36,347 nt of DNA, taken from contig JADDQE010000055.1 of assembly GCA_016781525.1 (NCBI GenBank), forward strand, positions 1-36,347, written 5' to 3'. The number at the start of each line of letters is the position of its first letter. Position 1 is the stretch's first letter. Position numbers and translations under genes: made by a program. Source of the stretch: a bacterium (lineage in GTDB: Bacteria; Chloroflexota; Chloroflexia; Chloroflexales; Kallotenuaceae). The notes below the pieces were generated by a model that saw only the letters and a program-made list of their open reading frames with translations, was not told the DNA's origin and ran no database searches. Below are positions 18,593 through 27,124 of this stretch, piece by piece.

Positions 18593-19594
18593 TCAAGCAC
18601 CTTGATCGAGCGGCGCTGTTTGCGCAGCTCCCAGCAGCGCCTGTTGCATCGCAGTGTACGCTGGTTTGGCTTGATAATCGGCATCGAAGGGCAGTGCCGC
18701 CCCATAGCCGGGGCGAAAACCTGGAATCCAGGAATACTTGTCGGTAAAGCCCCAGGTCAGCAAGGCGGCGCATGTTTCAAGCGCGAGCTCCATCGCTTCG
18801 CCATAGCTCCGCGCTTGGGACTCGAGTTGTGCTGCTGAGGCAGGTGTACTGAGGCGAACGTCCATTTCGGTCATCGATAGCTCCAGCCCCAGCCCGCGCA
18901 GGCGCTCCGCATTGCTACGATGCTCCGCCGTGACACGCCAGCCTTCGCTGAGATGCATTTGCCAGCCCACACCATGGATCGGGACCTCGGCCTGCTTCAG
19001 GTCGCGTACTAGCTCGTAGACAGAATCGGATTTCGGGGACAGTCCTTCAGCTTCGTAATCGTTGTAATACAGGATGGCGTTGGGATCAGCCTCATGCGCC
19101 CACTGGAATGCCAAGGCGATATATTCAGCTCCAAGCTGCTGATACCAGAACGAGTCGCTACGATACCCTCCTGTATCCGCAATCGCTTCGTTGACGACGT
19201 CCCAGGCCCAGACTCGCCCTCGGTAGCGCCCTACCACTGTTTTGATGTGCCTTTCCAGAAGCGAGCGGGCTTCCTCAGGCGTCCAACTGCGATGCGTGAC
19301 CCACTGGGGCAGCTGCTGATGCCAGACTAAGGTATGCCCACGCAGCTTCATATCGTTGGCTGCGGCAAAATCAACCAATGCATCGGCCGCATTCCAAGCA
19401 TATGTATCCGGCGCTGGCGATAGTTCCACGAACTTCATCATGTTTTCCGCGACGATCACGTTGAACTCGCGCTTCAATAGGTCGCAATATGGAGCTTCAG
19501 CGCGTGTAAATGCTCCGGTGTGGACTGCAGTGCCCACGTAGAAGCCGTGCTGAGCGGCAAGATCGCGAAGGCGCGGTGAATTTTGAGCAGTCAA
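18593..19594 (-). CDS. GH10 endo-beta-1,4-xylanase, cytoplasmic
   Basis: Family 10 xylanase of 333 residues with a single catalytic barrel. The acid/base is Glu136 in AWDVVNEAIAD and the nucleophile is Glu243 in LSMTEMDVRL. It also has GHTLVWHQQLPQWV, ILYYNDYEAEG, VGWQMHL and the C-terminal LLTWGFTDKYSWIP. The start is a TTG at 19594 with AAAGGAGA 6 bases upstream; the frame continues 21 codons further but has no better start. There is no signal peptide or binding module, so it probably hydrolyses imported xylo-oligosaccharides, as known intracellular GH10 enzymes do. Its promoter mirrors that of the convergent GH5 gene. Confidence 0.95.
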   Translation of the reverse strand: MTAQNSPRLRDLAAQHGFYVGTAVHTGAFTRAEAPYCDLLKREFNVIVAENMMKFVELSPAPDTYAWNAADALVDFAAANDMKLRGHTLVWHQQLPQWVTHRSWTPEEARSLLERHIKTVVGRYRGRVWAWDVVNEAIADTGGYRSDSFWYQQLGAEYIALAFQWAHEADPNAILYYNDYEAEGLSPKSDSVYELVRDLKQAEVPIHGVGWQMHLSEGWRVTAEHRSNAERLRGLGLELSMTEMDVRLSTPASAAQLESQARSYGEAMELALETCAALLTWGFTDKYSWIPGFRPGYGAALPFDADYQAKPAYTAMQQALLGAAQTAPLDQGA

Positions 19595-19783
19595 GGGCCA
19601 TCTCCTTTCAGCAGCGCGGCAGCCGAGCTCACGATACCCCATCGCCGCGCAAGACATTCCGAATCGAACTCAGCATTCCATGGTGTGTGGCAGGCGCGCG
19701 GTACTTGTAGCACATCCCCAAACTGTTTGGTGACGTGGTCCGCTGCACTTAGCTAATTCTCCCCTCGCTCTGGCAACGTTCGG

Positions 19784-19796
19784 GGAAATCGTTTGC
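19784..19796 (-). promoter_or_regulatory. LacI-type operator GCAAACGATTTCC at the GH10 promoter
   Basis: Minus-strand copy of the element at the GH5 promoter, starting 7 bases after the -10 exactly as there. The two promoters should respond to the same regulator. Confidence 0.75.
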
Positions 19797-19803
19797 CGCG
19801 CAA

Positions 19804-19832
19804 AGTTTATGTGAGGGTTGGCAGGTTGTCAA
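19804..19832 (-). promoter_or_regulatory. Promoter of the GH10 gene
   Basis: Minus strand TTGACA (19827-19832), a 17-base spacer and TAAACT (19804-19809). The -35, spacer length and -10 are the same as in the xyl operon promoter. The start near 19797 gives a leader of about 200 bases. Confidence 0.82.
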
Positions 19833-19915
19833 CTACCCCGGTAATTGAGGATTGCATGGTCGAGGTGCCTTGTCGGGGTGTGACGGACCCGAAGAAGAAG
19901 CATTGCTACCATCCT

Positions 19916-19928
19916 GCAAACGCTTTCC
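19916..19928 (+). promoter_or_regulatory. Third copy of the LacI-type operator, GCAAACGCTTTCC
   Basis: It lies 132 bases (centre to centre) upstream of the GH10 operator, in the opposite orientation. No good promoter is attached: at the matching positions are only GTGACG and TTGCTA. It could be an auxiliary site for a DNA loop or the relic of a lost divergent promoter. Confidence 0.6.
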
Positions 19929-20163
19929 AGGTAAAAGACTTGTAAAGGTCTGCTTACCGTCGAAAGCCGCCTTACCACCTTGCTGGGCTTCCCTGGCCAC
20001 CGCCTTACGGCAATAAGACGTCCGACCGTTTATCCATGCAGATAAGCGTAATTGGCAAGGTATGACGTGCTAGATGGTGTCGCGCTTTCCGCGCTGAGGA
20101 ATTGGCAGTAGACGTGTACGCGTATCCTTGTACGTCGAGCGTTCAGACCCGCACAAATTCCAG

Positions 20164-20252
20164 CTTGAGCCTGATGACGACAATCGGAGCTCAAGGGATG
20201 AAAGGAGGCTGCTCGGCAAATCCATGGGTTGGCCCGAATCGCCTCTTTTTTT
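20164..20252 (+). ncRNA. Candidate structured RNA (small RNA or leader) with kink-turn-like element
   Basis: A perfect 7-bp helix CTTGAGC/GCTCAAG (20164-20170, 20189-20195) closes an internal loop CTGATGA opposite GA, capped by CGA-CAA-TCG. Tandem G-A pairs next to a bulge resemble a kink-turn. Eight bases later comes an intrinsic terminator hairpin. No convincing promoter is seen upstream (TTGGCA and TATCCT at 20103-20129 are only 15 bases apart). It matches no riboswitch class that I recognise. The rest of 19833-20451 holds no gene I can support. Confidence 0.3.
20205..20252 (+). terminator. Orphan intrinsic terminator
   Basis: GAGGC (20205-20209) pairs with GCCTC (20241-20245), and TCGG (20213-20216) with CCGA (20234-20237), followed by seven T residues (20246-20252). 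It points right, but no plus-strand gene lies between the GH10 promoter region and this point. It therefore ends an unrecognised transcript or attenuates one running into the downstream dehydrogenase gene. Confidence 0.72.
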
Positions 20253-20402
20253 GTTTGTGGCGGCACGTGGCTCCCTAACCCAGCAGCCCACTGGTTCTTC
20301 GCGTGAGCTTGATCTCCTTGGCATTGGCTACATTGGCGCCGATGGGCGAAGCCTATCACAGCGGCAGTCAATCTAGAGATCAATCCGGCTTGTTGCTCCA
20401 CG

Positions 20403-20408
20403 TATAAT
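20403..20408 (+). promoter_or_regulatory. Likely -10 box of the PQQ-type dehydrogenase gene
   Basis: A perfect TATAAT lies 43 bases before the start codon. The -35 is poor (TCAATC at 17 bases). If it is used, the transcript has a short leader and does not include the terminator hairpin at 20205-20252. Confidence 0.5.
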
Positions 20409-20451
20409 ATGGACAGTCCCCGGACGACTACAACCGGCGAAAGGATTGCCC

Positions 20452-22188
20452 ATGCCTGCCCGACGCATCCTACAGGCTCTGGCCCCGCTCCTGCTGCTCG
20501 CGGCCCTTGGTCCCTACATGCAAGGTGCTTACGCCGCGCCCCGCTGCTTTTCCAATACAAATCAGTGTTTGGATGGCCGTATCCGGCAGTACTGGGAGGC
20601 GAACGGCGGGCTGGCGGTCTTCGGCTTGTCCATAACGGCTGAACGTCCCGAAGAGAGTCGCGATACCGGGCAGACCTATCAGACCCAGTGGCTAGAGCGC
20701 AACCGCTTCGAGCTCCACCCGGAACACGCAGCGCCATACGATGTTCTGCTCGGCCGCCTCGGCGCCGATCGGCTGCGGCAGCTTGGCATAGAGTGGCAGA
20801 CGTTCCCCAAGGCCCAGCCCGGCACGCTCTTCTATTTCGCCGAGACCGGTCAAGCAATCTTGCACCGGCCCTTCGCTGAGTATTGGGACACCCATGGTCT
20901 GGAGCTTGGCGATACGGGCGTCTCTGATCGCGAAAGTCTGGCGCTCTTTGGCTATCCCATCTCTCCAGCCCGCATGGAGACGAACGCCAACGGCGATAAG
21001 GTGCTGACGCAGTGGTTTGAGCGTGCCCGCTTCGAATACCACCCCGGCAACCCCGATCCGTATAAGGTTCTGCTGGGCCTGCTCGGTGTCGAGATGCTGC
21101 AAGCTGCGGGGCAGCCGGTTGCACCACCGTCAGCTCGTCCGATCGAGCTTGGGCTGGAGCTCGTCGCAGGCGGGCTAAGCCGCCCCGTGTTTGTCACGCA
21201 CGCTGGCGACGGTAGCGGTGCTCTCTTTGTGGTCGAGCAGGCCGGCACGATCCGACGTCTGCCGGACAAGGAGATATTCCTCGACATGCGCGACCGAGTG
21301 CTGGCTGGCGGTGAGCGTGGTTTGCTCGGTCTCGCCTTCCATCCTGACTACCGTAACAATGGCTTCTTATACGTGAACTATACCGATCGCAGGGGTGATA
21401 CGGTCATTGCCCGCTTCACGGCGCGCCCCGACCGACGTAGCGCTGATCCCGTATCGGAGCATCGGATTCTACATCAGGCGCAGCCCGCCGCTAATCACAA
21501 CGGCGGCATGCTCGCCTTTGGGCCGGACGGCTACCTCTATATTGGGCTTGGCGATGGCGGTGGTGCCAACGACACCTACCGTAATGCGCAGAATCGGCGG
21601 AGCCTCCTGGGTAAAGTGCTGCGGATTGATGTGGACGGAGCGGTGCCCTATGCCATACCGCCGGGGAATCCCTTCGTCGGCGATCCGACGGGTCGCGCCG
21701 AGGTTTGGGCATATGGCCTGCGGAATCCATGGCGCTTCAGCTTCGATCGTGCGACAGGTGACCTCTTCATTGGCGATGTCGGTCAGAACCGATACGAGTG
21801 GGTGCACTATCAGCGCGGCGGGAGCGAGGGCGGGCAGAACTATGGCTGGCCAATCGTGGAAGGTCCCGACTGCCTCGTCCAGGAACGTTGTGATCGCAGC
21901 GGATTGACCGCTCCAATCGGCTTTTATAGCCATGACGCGGGCTGTGCTATCAGCGGCGGATATGTCTACCGAGGCACTCGTGCTCCTGCGTTGGCCGGCC
22001 ACTACCTCTTTGGGGACGTCTGCTCCGGGCGCATCTGGACGTTGCGGCAGGTCGAGGGTCGCTGGACTATGCTGGAGCGGCTGAAGACCGAGCTACAAAT
22101 TAGCTCATTTGGCGAGGACGAGGCCGGCGAAGTGTACGTGGTGGATCTCGCCGGCTCTGTGTACCGTATTACGGCCGTCACCCCCTAA
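20452..22188 (+). CDS. Secreted PQQ-type sugar dehydrogenase with two N-terminal repeat modules
   Basis: 578-residue protein. Residues 1-30 form a signal peptide (Arg-Arg, a Leu-rich core, then AYA-A). Two related modules follow at about 32-104 and 127-214, each with YW..(n/h)G, FG.(s/p)I, QW.ER.RFE.HP and vLLG.LG. I know this pattern from secreted Chloroflexota proteins; its function is unclear, possibly envelope or polymer binding. From about 230 runs a six-bladed glucose/sorbosone dehydrogenase domain (PF07995), with GLLGLAFHPDY, NHNGGMLAFGPDGYLYIGLGDGG, GKVLRIDVDG, YGLRNPWRFSFD, GDVGQ and NYGWP. Such enzymes oxidise aldose sugars outside the cell using PQQ. The ATG at 20452 is preferred over a TTG at 20446 because AAGGA lies 6 bases upstream. 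The true substrate is unknown, and some family members are not proven dehydrogenases. Confidence 0.88.
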   Translation: MPARRILQALAPLLLLAALGPYMQGAYAAPRCFSNTNQCLDGRIRQYWEANGGLAVFGLSITAERPEESRDTGQTYQTQWLERNRFELHPEHAAPYDVLLGRLGADRLRQLGIEWQTFPKAQPGTLFYFAETGQAILHRPFAEYWDTHGLELGDTGVSDRESLALFGYPISPARMETNANGDKVLTQWFERARFEYHPGNPDPYKVLLGLLGVEMLQAAGQPVAPPSARPIELGLELVAGGLSRPVFVTHAGDGSGALFVVEQAGTIRRLPDKEIFLDMRDRVLAGGERGLLGLAFHPDYRNNGFLYVNYTDRRGDTVIARFTARPDRRSADPVSEHRILHQAQPAANHNGGMLAFGPDGYLYIGLGDGGGANDTYRNAQNRRSLLGKVLRIDVDGAVPYAIPPGNPFVGDPTGRAEVWAYGLRNPWRFSFDRATGDLFIGDVGQNRYEWVHYQRGGSEGGQNYGWPIVEGPDCLVQERCDRSGLTAPIGFYSHDAGCAISGGYVYRGTRAPALAGHYLFGDVCSGRIWTLRQVEGRWTMLERLKTELQISSFGEDEAGEVYVVDLAGSVYRITAVTP

Positions 22189-22366
22189 CGAGCAGCTGCG
22201 GATACGGCAAGTACTCGCACCTCCGCAGGTCGGACAAATGGAGGGGGCGGTATGTGTGGTCGGCAGGGTCGACTTCCTGGAGGCATGGGTGTCGGCCTGT
22301 CGAGAAATTTATGAGCAGCTTACACAGATGTCGGACCATTATCGGGACGTGGACAGAATACGATTG

Positions 22367-23029
22367 TTAGGCTGTTTCCGTGTGTGAATCGAGCGCTTGC
22401 TCGGCGTGACTAGCCCCGGTCGGCCGAGCTGATCGCGGCTCGGCACACAGCTGTTGAAGGGCGTCAACGATTAGCATGTGCTCGGTTGTGTGCATACGTG
22501 CTTCGAATGTTTCCAACGTATCGTTGGGATCGAAGCGTACGATTGCTTCGGCGATAACAGCTCCGGCGTCGACCTCGGGGATGACATAGTGGACCATGCA
22601 GCCGCTGTAGGCAATTTCATCACGGCGATAGGCGTCAAGGGCACGCTCAATCGCGTGGAGACCGGGAAACGTACCCGGCAGCGCGGGGTGCAAGTTAACG
22701 ACCTGGTTGGGAAAATGCCGCAGAAACGCCGCGCTAAAGACATGCATCCAGCCGGCAAGCACAATCAGATCCGGCTCATACTCGCGCAGCCGTAGCGCAA
22801 GCGCTTCGTCGTAGCTTTCGCGGCTCCCGCCCACCTTGATGTAGGACTGTAGAGGGAAGTACAGCGTAGGCACGCCTGCTCGCTGTGCACGCTCAAGCCC
22901 GTAGGCTCCGCGGCGGTTCGACACTACCAGAACAAGCTCGGCTGATAGCCGCCCGTCCGCGATCGCGTCCAAGATTGCTTGAAGGTTTGTTCCTGAGCCG
23001 GAAATGCAGACGATGAGGCGCTTTGCCAT
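22367..23029 (-). CDS. purN: Phosphoribosylglycinamide formyltransferase
   Basis: Folate-dependent GAR transformylase (purine step 3), 220 residues. The N-terminus is LIVCISGSGTNLQAILDAI, the usual phosphate-binding segment. The catalytic Asn and His are in VVNLHPALPGTFPG, and the catalytic Asp is in PEVDAGAVIAEA. About 25 C-terminal residues after the folate-binding fold are low in complexity and variable. It is the last gene of the operon, 76 bases after purM; no clear intrinsic terminator follows. Its ribosome site is weak (GGGA). Confidence 0.95.
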   Translation of the reverse strand: MAKRLIVCISGSGTNLQAILDAIADGRLSAELVLVVSNRRGAYGLERAQRAGVPTLYFPLQSYIKVGGSRESYDEALALRLREYEPDLIVLAGWMHVFSAAFLRHFPNQVVNLHPALPGTFPGLHAIERALDAYRRDEIAYSGCMVHYVIPEVDAGAVIAEAIVRFDPNDTLETFEARMHTTEHMLIVDALQQLCAEPRSARPTGASHAEQALDSHTETA

Positions 23030-23105
23030 CGATAAGTCCCGTTATAGCCTTGGTCGTATCTACACTAGAGTGCCACGAGCAGCGCTTCGTTGCGTCGTGC
23101 GCGCG

Positions 23106-24143
23106 TCATAGATCTTGGATCAGAACCTCGCCTGCCCCAGGTACGATCTCGCCGACCACATACAGATCGTCGGGAAGCGCGGCCTGTGCTTGAGCAACCT
23201 CATCCGGCGCCACGACGACTAACATGCCCAGCCCCATATTGAAGACCTCGAACATCTCGGTCGGGGAGATTGCGCCGAGCCGTTGGATCAGTCCGAAAAT
23301 CGCGGGCTCGGGCCAAGCCCCGCGTCGCAGTGTCGTACCACAGCCGGTCGGCAAAATCCGCGGCAAGTTCTCCGGGAAGCCGCCCCCGGTGATGTGGGCA
23401 AGACCGCGTAAGGTAATGCCTGCAGCTTGCAGGCGCTGGACCGGCGCCAGATACGAGCGGTGGATCGCCAGCAGGGCATCGCCTGGTGAACAGCCCAAAT
23501 CGGGGTGTGGTACCGCCCAGTCGAGATCGGCGAGGACCCGTCGCGCGAGGGTGTACCCATTGGTGTGCAGGCCCGTCGAGGGCAGCCCTAGAATAACGTC
23601 GCCTGGGCGGATTGCACTGCCGTCCACAACCTGGTGACGGTCAACGACCCCAACAATCGTCCCGACGAGGTCGATGGCCCCCACCTCATAGACGCCGGGC
23701 ATCTGTGCTGTTTCACCACCCAGCAATGCACAGCCTACCGACCGACACGCCTCCGCTACTCCGCCGACGATCAGCGCGACCTGCTCGGCATTCAGCTCTG
23801 CCGCCGCAATGTAGTCGAGCATAAACAGTGGACGCGCGCCCTGCACGAGGATATCGTTGACACAGTGGTTGACCAGGTCATGCCCAATCGTGTCCCAGCG
23901 ATCCACCTGGGCGGCTACCTTCGTCTTGGTGCCAACACCATCGGTCGACGCGACTAGAACCGGCTCGTCCAGTTCTTTGAGCTGCGCGACGCTGAACATG
24001 CCGCCAAACGCGCCGATTCCTGCCAATACCTCTGGGCCATAGGTCGAGCGGACGGCGGCTGCAATCAGCTGTTTGGTATGTTGCGCGACGCCAAGATTCA
24101 CGCCGGACTGTTCGTACACAGATGAGCGCTTGTTGATCGTCAT
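23106..24143 (-). CDS. purM: Phosphoribosylformylglycinamidine cyclo-ligase (AIR synthetase)
   Basis: Closes the imidazole ring by converting FGAM to AIR with ATP (purine step 5). The 345-residue length is normal. Family signatures are YEQSGVNLG at the N-terminus, VASTDGVGTKTKVA, NHCVNDILVQGA.PLFMLDY, LLGGETAQMPGVY, GLPSTGLHTNGYTLAR and HITGGGFPENLPR. A ribosome site GAGGA precedes the ATG. It follows purD with an 18-base gap in the same operon. Confidence 0.97.
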   Translation of the reverse strand: MTINKRSSVYEQSGVNLGVAQHTKQLIAAAVRSTYGPEVLAGIGAFGGMFSVAQLKELDEPVLVASTDGVGTKTKVAAQVDRWDTIGHDLVNHCVNDILVQGARPLFMLDYIAAAELNAEQVALIVGGVAEACRSVGCALLGGETAQMPGVYEVGAIDLVGTIVGVVDRHQVVDGSAIRPGDVILGLPSTGLHTNGYTLARRVLADLDWAVPHPDLGCSPGDALLAIHRSYLAPVQRLQAAGITLRGLAHITGGGFPENLPRILPTGCGTTLRRGAWPEPAIFGLIQRLGAISPTEMFEVFNMGLGMLVVVAPDEVAQAQAALPDDLYVVGEIVPGAGEVLIQDL

Positions 24144-24161
24144 GTTGCGTCCTCTACAGGT

Positions 24162-25511
24162 CTAGCCTTCGAAGCGTACTGCTTCAGTCGGCACGTCCGC
24201 CTCCACTGCCGGTCGTGCCCCGCCGATGTCGCGGCGATAGTGCATCCCGGGAAAGTGGATCTGCTCGACGCCAGCGTAGGCACGCGCTAATGCACCCGCC
24301 AGGTCCTCGGCCCTCCCAGTGACGGCCAGCACTCGCCCCCCGGACGTTTCCGGTCGTTCGGGTGAGCCGGTGGTACCGGCATGAAAAACGGTCACATCAT
24401 CCGAGGCGAAGAGCGGCGCGTTGAGCCCTGTAAGCGGTAAGCCTTTTGGATACGCTCCAGGGTAGCCTGGCGCAGCTACCACGACAGTGGCGCTGACACC
24501 TGTGTGCCAGCGTATATCGATCTGATCCAGCCTACCCTCAATGCAGGCAAGCAGAATCGCGTCGAGCGGCGTGTCCAGCAGCGGCAGGATTACTTGTGTC
24601 TCGGGGTCGCCAAAACGACAGTTGAACTCGAGCACCTGCGGCCCGTTCGCGGTGAGCATCAGCCCCGCGTACAGTACACCCTGGTAGGGTGTTCCGAGCT
24701 CCGCCATTCCTTCGATCACCGGCTGCAAAATCGTCCGGCGAATTCGCTCCACGTCGCTTGTATCGAGGTCTGGTACCGGAGTAAAAGCGCCCATCCCACC
24801 AGTATTTGGCCCCTGATCACCGTCGGCGAGCCGCTTATGGTCACGCGCCGGCGGCATCACGGCAGTCGAGCGGCCGTCGCTGAAGGCTAGCACCGACACC
24901 TCGGATCCCACCAGGCGCTCCTCGATCAGCACTCGCGCACCGGCAGCGCCAAACTCGCGCTCGACTAGGATACGCCGTACTGCCTGCTCGGCCTCGGCCG
25001 GACCATCGCAGACGATCACGCCTTTGCCGGCAGCCAGGCCATCGGCTTTGATCACCAACGGCCGATTCTGGCTTTGGATAAACCGGCGCGCCGCCTCGAA
25101 GTCGTCAAAGACCTCGAAAGCGGCAGTCGGCAGACCGCGCTCGCGCATAAAGGTTTTGGCGAAGGCTTTCGATGTTTCAAGCTGAGCGGCGGCTCGCATC
25201 GGCCCGAAGATGCGCAGGCCCTGCGCCTGGAAGGCATCTACGACGCCCGCCGCGAGCGCGCTCTCAGGCCCGACCACCGCCAAATCGATCCGGTGCTCCA
25301 CGGCGAAAGCGACCAAGCTGGGTACGTCGTTGTCGGCAAGCGGTATGGACTGCGCCGGCGCACGCCATGCGGCACTTCCACCTGCGGGCCATGTCGTCCC
25401 CGCGTTTCCCGGCGTGACATAGACTTGGGCGACGTGTGGCGAGCGCGCGAGAGCCCATGCGAGCGCGTGTTCGCGTCCTCCGCCGCCGATGACCAGGACG
25501 CGCAGCCCCAT
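24162..25511 (-). CDS. purD: Phosphoribosylamine-glycine ligase (GAR synthetase)
   Basis: ATP-grasp enzyme of 449 residues joining glycine to phosphoribosylamine (purine step 2). It begins LRVLVIGGGGREHALAWAL, with TPGNAGT shortly after. The ATP-grasp core shows LVIKADGLAAGKGVIVCD, VLIEERLVGSEVSVLAFSDG, DGDQGPNTGGMGAFTPVP and LEFNCRFGDPETQV. The ATG at 25511 gives the conserved N-terminus and is only one base past the purF stop, so the two are probably translationally coupled. The in-frame extension to 25550 overlaps purF and is rejected. Confidence 0.97.
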   Translation of the reverse strand: MGLRVLVIGGGGREHALAWALARSPHVAQVYVTPGNAGTTWPAGGSAAWRAPAQSIPLADNDVPSLVAFAVEHRIDLAVVGPESALAAGVVDAFQAQGLRIFGPMRAAAQLETSKAFAKTFMRERGLPTAAFEVFDDFEAARRFIQSQNRPLVIKADGLAAGKGVIVCDGPAEAEQAVRRILVEREFGAAGARVLIEERLVGSEVSVLAFSDGRSTAVMPPARDHKRLADGDQGPNTGGMGAFTPVPDLDTSDVERIRRTILQPVIEGMAELGTPYQGVLYAGLMLTANGPQVLEFNCRFGDPETQVILPLLDTPLDAILLACIEGRLDQIDIRWHTGVSATVVVAAPGYPGAYPKGLPLTGLNAPLFASDDVTVFHAGTTGSPERPETSGGRVLAVTGRAEDLAGALARAYAGVEQIHFPGMHYRRDIGGARPAVEADVPTEAVRFEG

Positions 25512-25512
25512 G

Positions 25513-27003
25513 CTATGACCCCCACATCTCTTCAAAAACCAGCTTCTCACGGTATTCGCTGGTCAACCAGGGTGGGATTCTAACCGGGTAATTGCCCGAG
25601 AAGCAGGCGTTGCAGTGCGCTTGCTCGGGGAACTGCTCTTCCGCGATGGCGCGTTCCATGCCCTCTAGGCTGAGGTAGGCCAAGCTGTCGGCGCCAACTT
25701 GCTCGCAGATGCCCGCTACGTCCAGTCGGTTTGCGATCAGCTCTGCCTTGGTCGCCATATCGACGCCCATGAAGCACGGATGGCGTACGGGCGGCGACGA
25801 GACACGAAGGTGGACCTCGGATGCCCCGCCATCACGGAGCAGCTGTACCAGCGGTTTGGCGGTGTTGCCACGTACAATCGAATCGTCGATCAGCACGACA
25901 CGCTTGCCTTCCAGGTTCGCGCTCAGTGGGTTAAATTTTAGCTGGATACCGACCTGGCGCAGGTGGTCGTCCGGCTGGATAAAGGTACGGCCAATGTAGC
26001 GGTTCTTGGTCAAGCCTTCGATAAACGGCAAGCCTGAGGTATGGCTGTAGCCGATCGCTGCTGGCACGGCCGAGTCGGGAACGGGCACCACGACATCGGC
26101 GTCGGCCGGAGCCTCAAGGGCGAGCTGGCGGCCCATCGCCTGGCGTACCTTGTGGATGACCTTGCCCTCGAGCAGCGAGTCGGGCCGCGCGAAGTAGACG
26201 TGCTCGAAGACGCACAGCGCCCGGCGCTCGGGGAGGTGCCCCATGACGGTGGTTATGCCGCTGCGGTCAATCCGCACAAGCTCACCGGGCTCGACCTCGC
26301 GCAAGTAGCGCGCGCCGATTGTGGCGAGGGCGCAGCTCTCCGACGCGACGACGTAGCCGCCCTCGAGCTCGCCTAAGCAGAGCGGCCGGAGCCCATGCGG
26401 ATCGCGAGCCGCGTAGAGAGCATTGCGGGTCAAAATTGCTAGTGAATAAGCGCCCTGAGCAACTTGCATAAACGCACGGATGCGGGCAATCCACCGGTCG
26501 CCGAGGTCGTCGCCGTCGGGTGTGCCGTGATGCCAGACCTCGGGTGGTGCAGCCAGGATTTGGGTAATGACCTCGCTATCGGTCGTCGACGAAAGACCGA
26601 CGCCGCGCTCCAGCAGGGAGTGTCGTAGCTCAAGCGCGTTAGTTAGGTTTCCATTGTGGGCAACGCCAAGCGGTCCGTAGAGCGTCTCGATCAAATAAGG
26701 TTGGCTGTTCCGCAGATGGGACGAGCCGGTCGTCGAGTAGCGCGTGTGGCCGATTGCCAGGTGGCCCTTGAGCGGGCGCAAATTGTCCTCGTCGAAAACT
26801 TGCGAAACGAGGCCCATCGCTTTGTGAATATAAGCCATCCGCCCATCGCAGGTCGCGATGCCCGCGCTCTCCTGCCCGCGGTGCTGCAGGGCGAACAGTC
26901 CAAAGAAGGTCAGGCGCGCCACATCGCGGCCAGGTGCATATATGCCAAATACGCCGCACTCTTCGCGCGGACGATCCAATTCAAACAGCCCGATGTCTTG
27001 CAT
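25513..27003 (-). CDS. purF: Amidophosphoribosyltransferase (glutamine PRPP amidotransferase)
   Basis: Commits PRPP to purine synthesis (step 1). The 496-residue protein is of the Bacillus type: a 15-residue propeptide precedes the N-terminal nucleophile Cys16 (in REECGVFG), and four Cys suit a [4Fe-4S] cluster (ALCVFEHVYF, RHPCFMGVD and the pair in HCNACFSG near the C-terminus). The glutaminase domain has HRGQESAGI, GHTRYSTTG and AHNGNLTN; the PRPP loop is VVLIDDSIVRGNTAK. Of the in-frame ATGs at 27036, 27009 and 27003, the last has GGAG at the best distance (8 bases). The family is normally inhibited by purine nucleotides. Confidence 0.97.
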   Translation of the reverse strand: MQDIGLFELDRPREECGVFGIYAPGRDVARLTFFGLFALQHRGQESAGIATCDGRMAYIHKAMGLVSQVFDEDNLRPLKGHLAIGHTRYSTTGSSHLRNSQPYLIETLYGPLGVAHNGNLTNALELRHSLLERGVGLSSTTDSEVITQILAAPPEVWHHGTPDGDDLGDRWIARIRAFMQVAQGAYSLAILTRNALYAARDPHGLRPLCLGELEGGYVVASESCALATIGARYLREVEPGELVRIDRSGITTVMGHLPERRALCVFEHVYFARPDSLLEGKVIHKVRQAMGRQLALEAPADADVVVPVPDSAVPAAIGYSHTSGLPFIEGLTKNRYIGRTFIQPDDHLRQVGIQLKFNPLSANLEGKRVVLIDDSIVRGNTAKPLVQLLRDGGASEVHLRVSSPPVRHPCFMGVDMATKAELIANRLDVAGICEQVGADSLAYLSLEGMERAIAEEQFPEQAHCNACFSGNYPVRIPPWLTSEYREKLVFEEMWGS

Positions 27004-27124
27004 GTCCATCTCTCCTCGCTTGCACACCTGTAACAAATGCTGTTCACAGGGGCTCCCGTACGTCTTGTAACCGTGGTGCGCCGGCCCGCACCATTCCTAT
27101 CTTGCCGGAGGCAGACGAGCCCTG
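27004..27124 (-). other. purC-purF spacer with two hairpins
   Basis: The 121-base gap is the longest in the operon apart from that before purL. It holds GGTGCG/CGCACC (27075-27080 and 27087-27092) and CCTGTAACA against TGTTCACAGG (27027-27035 and 27041-27050, one bulged base). The second sits about 23 bases upstream of the purF start. No promoter or known riboswitch is evident. Confidence 0.4.

Noticed and set aside
20164-20195. Hammerhead ribozyme suggested by CTGATGA
   Set aside because: The required GAAA core after stem II is missing; the bases there are GAGC. A kink-turn-like loop fits better.
20030-21127. 365-codon minus-strand open frame opposite the PQQ-type dehydrogenase
   Set aside because: Its Arg/Pro/Ser-rich composition is that of a GC-rich antisense shadow, and it overlaps a gene with a signal peptide and clear family motifs on the other strand.
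22109-22387. 92-codon plus-strand frame after the PQQ-type dehydrogenase
   Set aside because: It begins inside that gene in another frame, lacks a ribosome site and shows no family resemblance. The gap 22189-22366 appears empty.
27004-27124. Purine (guanine or PRPP) riboswitch before purF
   Set aside because: The hairpins are short and the conserved loop and core sequences of these riboswitch classes are absent.
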